Assembly (NCBI GenBank): GCA_017531985.1
Contig: JAFXJY010000020.1
Coordinates: 1 to 55,531, forward strand
DNA length: 55,531 nt
Direction of reading: 5' to 3'
DNA from: Bacteroidaceae bacterium
GTDB taxonomy: Bacteria > Bacteroidota > Bacteroidia > Bacteroidales > Barnesiellaceae_A
This document shows, one piece after another, positions 47,103 to 55,516 of this stretch (position 1 is its first letter; each line of letters begins with the position of its first letter). The notes beneath the pieces were generated by a model. That model was given only the letters and a program-made list of their open reading frames with translations, was not told where the DNA came from and did no database searches. A program made the position numbers and the translations under genes.

Positions 47103-47300
47103 ATGCCAAAGATTAAAACTAATTCCGGTGCCAAAAAGAGGTTCGCCCTTACCGGATCAGGAAAAATCAAGAGAAAACATGCTTACAAGAGCCACATTCT
47201 CACTAAGAAAACTAAGAAGCAAAAAAGAAATTTGGGTCACTTCACCCTCATTTCAAGTGCCGATGAGAACAACGTGAAGAAATTGCTCGCAATGAAGTAA
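47103..47300 (+). CDS. rpmI: 50S ribosomal protein L35
   Basis: 65 residues, very basic. The N-terminus [31 protein letters not shown] is the L35 signature. Between infC and rplT as usual for this operon. Confidence 0.97.
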   Translation: MPKIKTNSGAKKRFALTGSGKIKRKHAYKSHILTKKTKKQKRNLGHFTLISSADENNVKKLLAMK

Positions 47301-47416
47301 TTCATTTAGTATCATTTCTCTTAAAAAAACAAAGTAGTTACAAAAGTATTAACCGAATGTTTTAGCAGTTAAGAGCATCCTTGCGGGTGACGCTAACATT
47401 CAAAAATGTAAAAACT

Positions 47417-47761
47417 ATGCCAAGATCAGTAAACCATGTAGCTTCAAGAGCTAAAAGAAAAAAAATTCTGAAACTAACACGCGGTTATTTCGGTTGTCGT
47501 AAAAACGTGTGGACCGTTGCCAAGAACACTTGGGAAAAAGGTCTTACTTATGCTTATCGCGACCGTAAGGACAAAAAAGGTAACTTCCGTGCATTGTGGA
47601 TACAACGTATCAACGCTGCTGCCCGTCTCGAAGGTATGTCTTACTCTAAGTTGATGGGTGCCTTGCATAAAGCCGGTATCGAAATCAACCGTAAGGTGTT
47701 GGCCGATTTGGCTATGAACCACCCTGAGGCATTTAAGGCTGTGGTTGCTAAAGTAAAATAA
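47417..47761 (+). CDS. rplT: 50S ribosomal protein L20
   Basis: 114 residues. Starts [19 protein letters not shown] and contains [16 protein letters not shown] and [21 protein letters not shown], both standard L20. I use ATG 47417 because an upstream in-frame start at 47381 would add residues absent from the family. L20 binds 23S rRNA early in assembly; in other bacteria it represses this operon, but I saw no clear mimic site. Confidence 0.97.
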   Translation: MPRSVNHVASRAKRKKILKLTRGYFGCRKNVWTVAKNTWEKGLTYAYRDRKDKKGNFRALWIQRINAAARLEGMSYSKLMGALHKAGIEINRKVLADLAMNHPEAFKAVVAKVK

Positions 47762-47783
47762 AATCTCTCAGAGGTTTTATAGC

Positions 47784-47813
47784 AGAGGCTGCATCTTGCC
47801 GGATGCAGCCTCT
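47784..47813 (+). terminator. Terminator of the ribosomal operon
   Basis: AGAGGCTGCATC / GATGCAGCCTCT, 12-bp stem with a 6-nt loop, then TGTTTATT. Confidence 0.9.
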
Positions 47814-47921
47814 TGTTTATTACTCACACCTGTGTTACACATCTCTTTTGTTGACTTACACTATGTATATCTACTCTCAGAGGATAGATAATATTAACAA
47901 TTACTTTCTAATCATTATATT

Positions 47922-48047
47922 ATGAAAAGGGACGATAAAGTAAACTATGATTTCAGTCCGTGGAGACGATTCCGGCAAACCATGCTTGTGGTAGCAGTGC
48001 TGATGGCAATTGCTGCTATGTATGCATTAGCTGCCATGCTGTTGTAA
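47922..48047 (+). CDS. Unlisted 41-residue small membrane protein
   Basis: ATG 47922 to TAA 48045-48047. It has a charged cytoplasmic-type N-terminus (MKRDDKVNYDFSPWRRFRQ) followed by a single hydrophobic helix (TMLVVAVLMAIAAMYALAAM). It lies between the rplT terminator and another strong terminator that it would use, so it is probably its own transcript. The composition (Trp-Arg-Arg then one alanine-rich transmembrane helix) is typical of real small membrane proteins rather than chance ORFs. Function unknown; I do not recognise a family. Confidence 0.6.
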   Translation: MKRDDKVNYDFSPWRRFRQTMLVVAVLMAIAAMYALAAMLL

Positions 48048-48069
48048 TGGGCTGCGAGTATTGATATTA

Positions 48070-48120
48070 TAACAGACAAACGCCTGTCCATCATTTCAGT
48101 GGACAGGCGTTTGTCTGTTA
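48070..48120. terminator. Bidirectional terminator, 21-bp stem
   Basis: Stem 48070-48090 pairs with 48100-48120 (core CAGACAAACGCCTGTCCA) with a 9-nt loop, between the small protein gene and mscS. Confidence 0.9.
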
Positions 48121-48160
48121 TGTATTGTTCTTGGAAATTATAGAACTTATCTTGCTATTG

Positions 48161-49078
48161 TTATTCTTTGGTGATGTGTACATCCATTTGGGGGAAGGGG
48201 AACGAAAGTCCATGTTTGCCAAATTCCTTGTACACGCGTTCATTCATGTCATACAGCACGCTCCAATAATCGCCACCATCAACCCATGCACGCACTACTA
48301 TTTGAATAGAACTATCGGCAAGTTTGTCAAGTACGATAGCAGGAGCGGGGTCTTTGAGTATGCGTTTATCATCATTAATAAATTGAGTAAGTACAGCCTT
48401 GGCTTTGTCGTAGTCATCGCCGTATGAGATGCCAAATGACCAATCTACGCGACGAGTGCCGGCTTTGCTGTAATTGATAACTGTGTCGTTCGACAACTTG
48501 CCATTGGGTATAATAATCATCTTATTGTCGGCTGTGGTAAGGATAGTGTTGAATATCTGTATCTCCTTGACACCACCCGACACACCGGCAGCCTCAATCC
48601 AGTCGCCTACTTTGTAGGGCTTGAAGAGGAGTATCATTACGCCACCTGCAAAGTTTTGCAAAGTACCACTCAATGCCATACCTATGGCAACACCTGCCGA
48701 TGCAAAGAGAGCTACAAATGAGCTGGTATTGATGCCCAATACACCGATAATGGTAATAATGAGGACAAACATCATTACCATGCGGATAAGGCTCAATAAG
48801 AATGAGTTGATAGAGGCATCAACATGACGACGTTCGAGCGTATTTTTTACTACTTTATATAACAAGTCAACAAGAAATTTTCCCACCCAGTACACAAGTA
48901 GGGCAACAATGATTTTCAATCCGAGATCTATTCCACTTGACAATAACTGACTCCATATTTCGTTGAAGTCCATTTTTGATAAATTCTCGGCTGCATCTTG
49001 AAGTGTAGGTGTAGTAGCAATACTATCGGTCACCTCTTTGCTTACATCGGGGTTGATTCCCAGTAATAATTTGCTCAT
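48161..49078 (-). CDS. mscS: MscS-family mechanosensitive channel
   Basis: 305 residues. Three N-terminal membrane helices (about 50-75, 90-115, 120-145), with the pore helix ASAGVAIGMALSGTLQNFAGGVMIL rich in Gly/Ala as in MscS, then the cytoplasmic cage: beta domain with FKPYKVGDWIEAAGVSGGVKEIQIFNT and IIPNGKLSNDTVINYSK, and an alpha/beta domain. Opens under membrane tension in osmotic downshock. The N-terminal ~40 residues are an extra soluble extension. It is 27 nt downstream of the C11 peptidase gene, so the two may be co-transcribed. Confidence 0.93.
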   Translation of the reverse strand: MSKLLLGINPDVSKEVTDSIATTPTLQDAAENLSKMDFNEIWSQLLSSGIDLGLKIIVALLVYWVGKFLVDLLYKVVKNTLERRHVDASINSFLLSLIRMVMMFVLIITIIGVLGINTSSFVALFASAGVAIGMALSGTLQNFAGGVMILLFKPYKVGDWIEAAGVSGGVKEIQIFNTILTTADNKMIIIPNGKLSNDTVINYSKAGTRRVDWSFGISYGDDYDKAKAVLTQFINDDKRILKDPAPAIVLDKLADSSIQIVVRAWVDGGDYWSVLYDMNERVYKEFGKHGLSFPFPQMDVHITKE

Positions 49079-49105
49079 AATCTGATGTTTTAGTTTTTGG
49101 TTTTA

Positions 49106-50263
49106 TTATTTTGATGAATTATATACGTCTTTATTCCACTGCAATTTTTGATAATAGTCCTCTATGATGCTGTCATCACTGCATCCCGGTATGTAACAAC
49201 TCAGTCCGCTATATTTCTTGATTTGTATATTTAAGAAATTGCGGCTTGCTGCCTTGTAAAGTATAGCACTCTGTAAGCATGATTGCAGTCGGTCGAGTTG
49301 GTCATCATCGCCTATCCGAGTCATGTAGTCTTGTAAGTCGTAGAACATGTGTGGCAATCGACGATCGAAGTATTGAATGTCGCGAGTCTCCAAGTTGGCT
49401 ATTTCCTCCTCTTTGCCTTTTACAATGTCTTGGCAGCATTGAGCCAGCGACTCCATTTCATCGGTCTTTATCAGTGAGATGGTACCCGATGCATTGGCTG
49501 TTGTTATATATGTCTTACAGTACTCTTCACACACCTTTATATAGTCTATCTCCTTAGTTAGTAACATGGGGATAATCTCGCTATATGGATAGCCGGCACC
49601 CATTGTCTCGGTGGGCGAAGCAATAATGTAGTCGCAAGCCTCTCGCAGTTCATAGGCAACCTCAACACTGCCCATCAAGCAGGCATCGAAGAGAATAAAG
49701 TCGTGATGAAACCATTTTAATGCACTGTTCATCTCGTCTATGTTCATGCTCAATTCTTCATCACCCTCGCGACCGAACGATGTGGGTGAAACTGTGTTTG
49801 AACGGCTGTAAAAACGATTGTTAGGTAGCCAGTTGGTGGCGTGCGACCACATGATAAGACCATAGTTCTCGGCCGGAGCGATTTCTCTGACGTCGGACAG
49901 AACTCTTTTCATAGTGGTGCTGTCGGTCGATATAGCTTGGTCGTACCATTTTAATTTGTTGACATTGTAGCCTCCCTTTTTACTATTGGTCAGTTCCATC
50001 AGATAGGGAACGGTGTCATATCCGGCATAGAAAACGAGTAGTCGACTATTGTTGTTTACTTTGGACAAAGCCTCTCCCATATCAATGATATTGGTTCGGT
50101 CATACTCATACGTCTCGCCCAGATTGTTGTCGGCAAGCATATACACCAGTATGGTGCGTTCGACCGGTAAATTATTGACCGGTTCATCACCACAATTTTT
50201 ACAACTTGTTAGCATCGCTATTGCAATGCACAGAAAAATATAACGAAAAACTATTTTACTCAT
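49106..50263 (-). CDS. Clostripain-family (C11) cysteine peptidase lipoprotein
   Basis: 385 residues from ATG 50263 (MSKIVFRYIF). The signal peptide ends with lipobox LTSC (Cys21). The peptidase core has the catalytic histidine at His141 in YGLIMWSHATNW and the catalytic cysteine near 195 in FILFDACLMGSVEVAYELR, the caspase-like C11 dyad, plus DYIIASPTETMGAGYPY for the substrate pocket. C11 enzymes cleave after Arg or Lys and often self-activate. Lipidation suggests attachment to the envelope or cell surface. Partner and substrate unknown. A longer start (50320) would precede the promoter box and lack a signal. Confidence 0.88.
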   Translation of the reverse strand: MSKIVFRYIFLCIAIAMLTSCKNCGDEPVNNLPVERTILVYMLADNNLGETYEYDRTNIIDMGEALSKVNNNSRLLVFYAGYDTVPYLMELTNSKKGGYNVNKLKWYDQAISTDSTTMKRVLSDVREIAPAENYGLIMWSHATNWLPNNRFYSRSNTVSPTSFGREGDEELSMNIDEMNSALKWFHHDFILFDACLMGSVEVAYELREACDYIIASPTETMGAGYPYSEIIPMLLTKEIDYIKVCEEYCKTYITTANASGTISLIKTDEMESLAQCCQDIVKGKEEEIANLETRDIQYFDRRLPHMFYDLQDYMTRIGDDDQLDRLQSCLQSAILYKAASRNFLNIQIKKYSGLSCYIPGCSDDSIIEDYYQKLQWNKDVYNSSK

Positions 50264-50285
50264 GTTTGATTGATGATTAAGACCA

Positions 50286-50316
50286 CAAAGGTAATGAAAA
50301 ACAAACGATTCTGCAA
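50286..50316 (-). promoter_or_regulatory. Promoter of the C11 peptidase-mscS unit
   Basis: Minus strand: TTG (50316-50314), 20-nt spacer, TACCTTTG (50293-50286), 22 nt before the ATG. Confidence 0.75.
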
Positions 50317-50414
50317 GCACAATGGCGGTTGCTCGTCATCCATTATTATACATTCAATAATATTTACACACAATATTTATATACTTGCATGTCGTGAGTG
50401 TGCTATAAAATAGT

Positions 50415-50422
50415 TACTTTTG
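50415..50422 (+). promoter_or_regulatory. -7 element of the envelope gene run
   Basis: TACTTTTG, 15 nt before ATG 50438; a possible TTG -33 is at 50395-50397 (17-nt spacer). It overlaps an upstream in-frame TTG (50420), which rules that start out. Confidence 0.55.
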
Positions 50423-50437
50423 CACAAAAATATTGAT

Positions 50438-51007
50438 ATGGATAACATCGAGTATTTGGATAATTTTGAAATGGCACTACTCCAAAAGTTGATAGGAATG
50501 TGTCGTTCGTACGATAAGTTGAATAATATCTTTCCCTCCTCCGAGGATATTGATCAGTACTGGAAAGGCATTGCCCCTGAATATTTGGCCGATGCAGTGC
50601 AGCTGGTGAGTGATTATCCTGTTGTGTCGGTGGCTTGGGCTGCCTATTTGGGAATGGCTGTGGCTCATGGTTGGGATAGTGATTGGAGCCGATATTCGGC
50701 GATGAAATATACCGATTTTTATGGTTCTCGTGGTTTTGATGATATGGATGAACACATTGTAGCCGACATTCTCAATATGCCTCTGGGGTCGTCACAAGCT
50801 GCTCACTTGGAGGACATGATGCGTCGTTGCGGCGAACTTACTGTGCAGCTGATACGACAAGAGCAAATCGAGCCTCAAAGCGTCATGGCTTATCACATAT
50901 TTGTGCGAGCAGCTCGTGCTATGTATCGTTTAGGTGCTGCTATGGAGCTGGAACGAATGGGGTATAAGATGCAACCGCTTAATATCGGTCAAGGGTTACC
51001 ATCGTAA
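50438..51007 (+). CDS. Uncharacterised cytoplasmic protein
   Basis: 189 residues from ATG 50438 (MDNIEYLDNFEMALLQKL). No signal peptide or membrane segment, mostly helical. Motif-like stretches are FPSSEDIDQYWKGIAPEYLADAVQLVSDYP, VAWAAYLGMAVAHGWDSDW, and YGSRGFDDMDEHIV. I recognise no named family. A TPR-protein gene starts 11 nt after its stop, so the two probably work together. Confidence 0.75.
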   Translation: MDNIEYLDNFEMALLQKLIGMCRSYDKLNNIFPSSEDIDQYWKGIAPEYLADAVQLVSDYPVVSVAWAAYLGMAVAHGWDSDWSRYSAMKYTDFYGSRGFDDMDEHIVADILNMPLGSSQAAHLEDMMRRCGELTVQLIRQEQIEPQSVMAYHIFVRAARAMYRLGAAMELERMGYKMQPLNIGQGLPS

Positions 51008-51018
51008 ATTATATTCCG

Positions 51019-51849
51019 ATGAAAAAAATATTCATAACTATCCTGCTGCTTTGGGTTATTGTTCCGGTGGCAGTTGGCGACTCTTATTATCAGTGGGTAG
51101 ACAGTGCGGATATTTACATCGAACGTGAAGAGTGGGAGAGAGCCGAGGTCGCTCTGCTTAATGCCTTGCGAGCCGAGCCTGCCAATGCACAAAATTCGTT
51201 GCTGCTCTCCAATCTTGGTACAGTGCAACGTTACAATGGTAAGTATCAAGAGGCTCTGAAAACCTATTCCATGGCACTCTTTATGACGCCACGCTCCACT
51301 ACTTTGTTGCGAAATAGAGCTGCCCTCTATGCCGAGATGGATAGTCTTGAACTGGCGGCTGCCGATTATAGCCACCTTATTCTCTTGGATGATACTGACG
51401 AAGATGCTCTTTACAACCGGGCACTCATATACATGCAGCAAGGCGATACGGTGGCGTGTCGCAAAGACTTGGAATATATGTTGAGGCAAAATCCTGCCAG
51501 CAGCATGGCTCGTATGGGATTTGCAACCTACTTCAAGGCACAAGGTTTTTACTATGAAGCTGTCGAAATGTATAATCAAGTTCTCCGCGATAACCCCGAT
51601 ATGCCATATCTCTACATAGGTCGTGCCGAGGCCTATATACTATGGGGAAAGGCATCGCTTGCCGACAAGGATATTGAACGGGCTATGCAACTATCTACCA
51701 ATGACCCCTTTGTCTACATCCTGCGTGCCTATGTTAAGATAGCTCGATATGAGTATCGCGATGCCATTGCCGACATCGAACTGGCTCGGCAGCTCGGATA
51801 TGATGCCCGTACATGCGATAATCTTATAAATGAGATAACCAAAGAGTAA
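51019..51849 (+). CDS. Exported TPR-repeat protein
   Basis: 276 residues. A signal peptide (MKKIFITILLLWVIVPVAVG) precedes about six TPR units over 25-270 (QNSLLLSNLGTVQRYNGKYQEALKTY, EDALYNRALIYMQQGDTVACRKDL, MPYLYIGRAEAYILWGKASLADKDI). Shorter than the 685-residue TPR protein at 42.2 kb but of the same build. It follows the uncharacterised gene by 11 nt. Confidence 0.85.
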   Translation: MKKIFITILLLWVIVPVAVGDSYYQWVDSADIYIEREEWERAEVALLNALRAEPANAQNSLLLSNLGTVQRYNGKYQEALKTYSMALFMTPRSTTLLRNRAALYAEMDSLELAAADYSHLILLDDTDEDALYNRALIYMQQGDTVACRKDLEYMLRQNPASSMARMGFATYFKAQGFYYEAVEMYNQVLRDNPDMPYLYIGRAEAYILWGKASLADKDIERAMQLSTNDPFVYILRAYVKIARYEYRDAIADIELARQLGYDARTCDNLINEITKE

Positions 51850-51899
51850 ACTCTTTTTTCTACCACGTCTTCAATCATCAATAAAATCGGTTATATTTC

Positions 51900-51930
51900 T
51901 TGCACATTTCAAGTATAACTCATATCTTTG
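51900..51930 (+). promoter_or_regulatory. Promoter of the HU/SPOR gene, nearly leaderless
   Basis: TTG (51900-51902), 20-nt spacer, TATCTTTG (51923-51930). The ATG (51935) begins only 4 nt after the -7 box, so the transcript would start at or within a few bases of the start codon. Confidence 0.7.
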
Positions 51931-51934
51931 TAAT

Positions 51935-53014
51935 ATGAAAAACCTTGTGCTACACATACGTTATCTTCTCACACAGCACGATTGTGTTATCGTGCCGGGG
52001 TGGGGTGCCTTGGTTGTGCAGCATGAGTGTGCATCGTTCGACCTTGACAATAATATAGTTACACCCCCTCGTCGTTGGATTAGTTTCAATCCGCTGTTGG
52101 CTCATAGCGATGGCGTATTGGCTCACTCTATCATGCGTGAAAGGGCTTGTACCTACGAGCAGGCTATGGCGGTCATTGATGAGCAAGTCGTCGAGTGGCG
52201 TGAGTGTGTGCTGCGTGATGGTAAAGTGATGTGGGACAAAATAGGAACATTTACCAAGCAAGACGACACAACCATGATCTTTGCTGAGGCTGATGATGTC
52301 GAAGTATTGGCGTCAATATCTTTGTTGCAGTCTCTGTCCATGCCGTTGTTGTCGCAACTGCTTGTGCCTGTCGACGATGATAAAGAACTGATTGCTGACG
52401 AAGATACAGTCTCTACTCCCTCTCGTGTACACATCGGTTGGAAGCGTCGAGCATGGCAGGCTGTTGCGTCGGTTGCCATTATAGTCATGGTAATGCTTTC
52501 CATCTCTACCCCGGTTGATAACTTTGAGACAACGAACGACTATGCAGCTCTTGTAGCGGTAGAAATGTTGAATTACAAGACAATAGATGAAACACCATGT
52601 CTTGTTAACGATACGATTTCATCGGTAGTTGTTAACGAAGCTGTCGATGAAGCTGTTGATAATACCATAGATATATTGACCGAATCGGTGGATAGTGATT
52701 ACGTCGCGACAAATGATGCCGCTACGGTCGAAAGTACATCGACAATCACCGAAGTGCAGGTTAGCGAAGAGCATCCTCGATACATCCTTGTTATAGGTTC
52801 GCTCACCTCATTATCGCAAGCACAAGTACAAATAGTTAATTTCCGCCATGCAGGAGTAGAGCAGGATATTAAGATATATGAGAATGCCGGTAAATATCGC
52901 CTCTACATTGACGGATATTCTACCATGTCGCAAGCTCAACAACGTCTCGACAGCCTCACAGCTATGCCTGAAAACCCCTTCACGGGTATATGGATTTGTT
53001 CTACAAGACAATGA
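51935..53014 (+). CDS. CCDC81-like HU-domain protein with transmembrane helix and SPOR domain
   Basis: 359 residues. The N-terminal ~130 residues match the prokaryotic CCDC81-like HU domains of Bacteroidota (LLTQHDCVIVPGWGALVVQHE, RRWISFNPLLAHSDGVLAHSI, MWDKIGTFTKQDD). A transmembrane helix follows at about 170-190 (RAWQAVASVAIIVMVML), then an acidic, Val/Thr-rich periplasmic linker, and a C-terminal SPOR domain (about 282-359, YILVIGSLTSLSQAQVQI ... KYRLYIDGYSTMSQAQQRL), which binds denuded peptidoglycan at division sites. Such proteins may link a cytoplasmic HU-like domain to the cell wall. The next gene overlaps its stop by 3 nt. Confidence 0.88.
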   Translation: MKNLVLHIRYLLTQHDCVIVPGWGALVVQHECASFDLDNNIVTPPRRWISFNPLLAHSDGVLAHSIMRERACTYEQAMAVIDEQVVEWRECVLRDGKVMWDKIGTFTKQDDTTMIFAEADDVEVLASISLLQSLSMPLLSQLLVPVDDDKELIADEDTVSTPSRVHIGWKRRAWQAVASVAIIVMVMLSISTPVDNFETTNDYAALVAVEMLNYKTIDETPCLVNDTISSVVVNEAVDEAVDNTIDILTESVDSDYVATNDAATVESTSTITEVQVSEEHPRYILVIGSLTSLSQAQVQIVNFRHAGVEQDIKIYENAGKYRLYIDGYSTMSQAQQRLDSLTAMPENPFTGIWICSTRQ

Positions 53015-53496
53015 TAACAATCGACACATCTATTGAAACATTGCCTTATCGCATTTCATCATCACAATATTTTGGAGTCATAGCCACGCGTATGTTGCGT
53101 CAGTGGTGGAGTGTTATATTACTCCTCTTTGTGGCACTCGTGGCAGCAAGTTGTGTCGAACTGCGATGCGGCATCCTATTGCTCATGTTTATCTTCATCA
53201 TTGCACCATTCATTATCTTCATGATATATTACAACTACGCTCTGCGACCCGAAGCATTCTATTCGGTTGTCGATAAGAACGTTATATTACATAGTCAAGG
53301 CATAGATTGCATGTACGACGAAAAGCGTCGTAGCGTTCTATCGTGGAGTCAGGTACAGCGAGTCGAACGCACATCTACGGCTTTTCACATCTACACACAT
53401 GGTTACACCTACTTTTTTCTGCCGCGTGATGCCTTTGCATCGCGTGAAGAGATGATATATTTCGAACAGGAGTTTCTACCTCGCATTTTATCATAA
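53011..53496 (+). CDS. YcxB-like C-terminal domain membrane protein
   Basis: 161 residues. It starts at ATG 53011, overlapping the preceding TGA (ATGA), which indicates translational coupling. Two transmembrane helices (about 40-52, 55-72, VILLLFVALVAASC and GILLLMFIFIIAPFIIFMI) form a hairpin, then a soluble domain (about 90-160) with SVVDKNVILHSQGIDCMYDEKRRSVLSWSQVQRVERTSTAFHIYTHG, the YcxB-like pattern of a PH-like fold. Function of this family is unknown. Confidence 0.8.
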   Translation: MITIDTSIETLPYRISSSQYFGVIATRMLRQWWSVILLLFVALVAASCVELRCGILLLMFIFIIAPFIIFMIYYNYALRPEAFYSVVDKNVILHSQGIDCMYDEKRRSVLSWSQVQRVERTSTAFHIYTHGYTYFFLPRDAFASREEMIYFEQEFLPRILS

Positions 53497-53534
53497 AATT
53501 CGTTATAGATAATACATATTTAGAAAAAACTTCG

Positions 53535-53542
53535 TATCTTTG
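53535..53542 (+). promoter_or_regulatory. Putative -7 element for the TPR-PD40 gene
   Basis: TATCTTTG, 26 nt before the ATG. No clear -33 TTG. Confidence 0.5.
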
Positions 53543-53568
53543 GTATCACTTAAACGATTTCTATATAT

Positions 53569-55023
53569 ATGCATAAAGGTTTTGCTATAATCGGTGCTAT
53601 TATGCTCGCAATAACGAGTATCTTCTCCCTGCAAGCCGAGGTGTATACACTCGATGAAGCACGGCAGCTGTTCGATGAAGGTCGATATAGCGAAGCTGCA
53701 CCAACGTTTGAGCGTGAATTGAAGAAAAAATCCAATAATGGAACACTCAATTACAATTATGGTGTGTGTCTCTACCATATAGGACGGTACGGCGATGCGA
53801 TTAAGTATCTCGATAAGGCAGTCTCTCGCAAGGTCGACAAGGCTCATTTTTATTTAGGTGAAATTTATGCAACCCTTTATCGTTTCGACGAAGCCATTGA
53901 TGCCTATGAAGATTACGAAGCATCACTCGATGAGGACGACGCATCTGTACTACTTACACAGCGTATTTCCAAGGCAAAATTGGGTGCGAGAATGATGCGA
54001 GGCATAGAGCAAGTGCAAGTAATAGACAGTGTGCATGTCGACTCACTCTCATTCTTTGAAAGTTATCGACTGACACCCGAGACCGGACGACTGCTCAGTT
54101 CTCGCAACTTGCCCTTTAAGTTTCCCCTCGATACTCCCGTAGTAGCTTATATACCTCAACGCAACGATATTGTATATCTTGCCTCTAAGTCGCACGATAA
54201 TCAGTACGATCTATTCCAGTCCTCTCAGCTGCTCGGTAATGAATGGAGTGAGTTGTTACCTCTTTCTGAAAATCTCAATAACTCCGACAATCAGCGATTT
54301 CCATTCCTCTTGGGCGATGGTCAGACACTATATTTTGCACAGGACGGTGAATCTTCACTTGGAGGTTACGACATATATATTACCATATTCAATTCAGAAA
54401 ATGGTGACTTTATGCTGCCACAGAATGTAGGAATGCCTTTCAACTCGCCCTACAATGACTATATGATGGTCATTGACGAAACACTCGGCGTGGGATGGTT
54501 CGTCTCCGATCGAAATCATATTCCCGGTAAGCTCACACTTTACATATTCATTCCCAATGAAGTGAAGACGGTATATCAAGATACCGAAGCCGATAATCTT
54601 ACGGCATTGGCTCAGCTATCTGATATTACAGCTACTTGGCAAGCCGATACAACTCAGTATGCCACACTACTCAACGAAATTGAGAGAATTGAGTTTGCTG
54701 CCAAGTCGGTCGATGCCCCCGAGTTTTACTTTGTCATTAATGACGAACTGGTATATACCTATGCTGCCGATTTTCGTAATCGTCAAGCTCTTACCTATTT
54801 CTATCAGGCACAGACATTGCGTAAGAAAATAGAGGAACGCGATGAACGCTTGCAACAGTTGCGACAGCAATATGCAGCGGCCAAGCCTGCACAGCAACAA
54901 TTATTGGCTTCTCAAATTCTGGAACTGGAAAACGCCATGCTCGAAGAGTATGAGTCGCCCCAAGTATATGAAAATCGTGCCCGCCGAGCCGAATTGTCAT
55001 ATCTCAATATGTTGGACGAATAA
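53569..55023 (+). CDS. Exported TPR / PD40 (WD40-like) protein
   Basis: 484 residues. The signal peptide (FAIIGAIMLAITSIFSLQAE) is followed by TPR units (about 24-135, YTLDEARQLFDEGRYSEAAPTFE, AHFYLGEIYATLYRFDEAIDAY), then a beta-propeller-type PD40 region (about 185-320, QRFPFLLGDGQTLYFAQDG ... GGYDIYIT; MMVIDETLGVGWFVSDRN), and a helical C-terminus (about 345-484). This TPR-plus-PD40 layout occurs in Bacteroidota outer-membrane and T9SS-associated proteins such as PorE, but no C-terminal OmpA-like peptidoglycan-binding domain is seen here. Function unknown. Confidence 0.82.
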   Translation: MHKGFAIIGAIMLAITSIFSLQAEVYTLDEARQLFDEGRYSEAAPTFERELKKKSNNGTLNYNYGVCLYHIGRYGDAIKYLDKAVSRKVDKAHFYLGEIYATLYRFDEAIDAYEDYEASLDEDDASVLLTQRISKAKLGARMMRGIEQVQVIDSVHVDSLSFFESYRLTPETGRLLSSRNLPFKFPLDTPVVAYIPQRNDIVYLASKSHDNQYDLFQSSQLLGNEWSELLPLSENLNNSDNQRFPFLLGDGQTLYFAQDGESSLGGYDIYITIFNSENGDFMLPQNVGMPFNSPYNDYMMVIDETLGVGWFVSDRNHIPGKLTLYIFIPNEVKTVYQDTEADNLTALAQLSDITATWQADTTQYATLLNEIERIEFAAKSVDAPEFYFVINDELVYTYAADFRNRQALTYFYQAQTLRKKIEERDERLQQLRQQYAAAKPAQQQLLASQILELENAMLEEYESPQVYENRARRAELSYLNMLDE

Positions 55024-55033
55024 TAATCAGCCT

Positions 55034-55516
55034 ATGATACTCGACACCATCATCATCATCGTTCTACTGGCAGTAGCCATCGTTCTGCTGTTACTCGAAA
55101 TATTCTTCCTTCCCGGTATCTCGGTGGCAGGCATAGCATCCCTGGTTTTCTATGCAGTTACCATCTATTATGCCTTTGCACGATTGGGTGTGATGGCTGG
55201 ATTTATAACTATCATCATAGCACTACTGCTCACTATATTATTAATGTGGTACTTCATGCGTTCACGCATGCTCGATAAGATGTCATTGCACACCAATATC
55301 GACGAGACTGCCCCTACACAGGTGGCATCATCGATACAAGTTGGCGATAAGGGTGTGACATTGTCGCGTCTCAATCCTATGGGACGTGTACTCATTAATA
55401 ATGTATCGGTCGAGGCACGGGCCATCAGCTATGTTGATGAAAATGTTGAGGTGCAAGTTGTCAAAGTAGATACTACATCGGTCTTGGTCAAGCCCGTTGC
55501 CGATGATAACGAATAA
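55034..55516 (+). CDS. NfeD-like membrane protein
   Basis: 160 residues from ATG 55034, 10 nt after the TPR-PD40 stop. Two to three hydrophobic segments (about 3-25, 29-48, 52-75) are followed by a C-terminal OB-fold (about 95-160, VGDKGVTLSRLNPMGRVLINN ... VEVQVVKVDTTSVLVKPV) as in NfeD proteins, which pair with membrane stomatins or proteases. It lacks the N-terminal ClpP-like protease of long NfeD forms. No stomatin gene lies before the window ends, though one often follows. The window ends in TAATAA repeats. Confidence 0.88.
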   Translation: MILDTIIIIVLLAVAIVLLLLEIFFLPGISVAGIASLVFYAVTIYYAFARLGVMAGFITIIIALLLTILLMWYFMRSRMLDKMSLHTNIDETAPTQVASSIQVGDKGVTLSRLNPMGRVLINNVSVEARAISYVDENVEVQVVKVDTTSVLVKPVADDNE

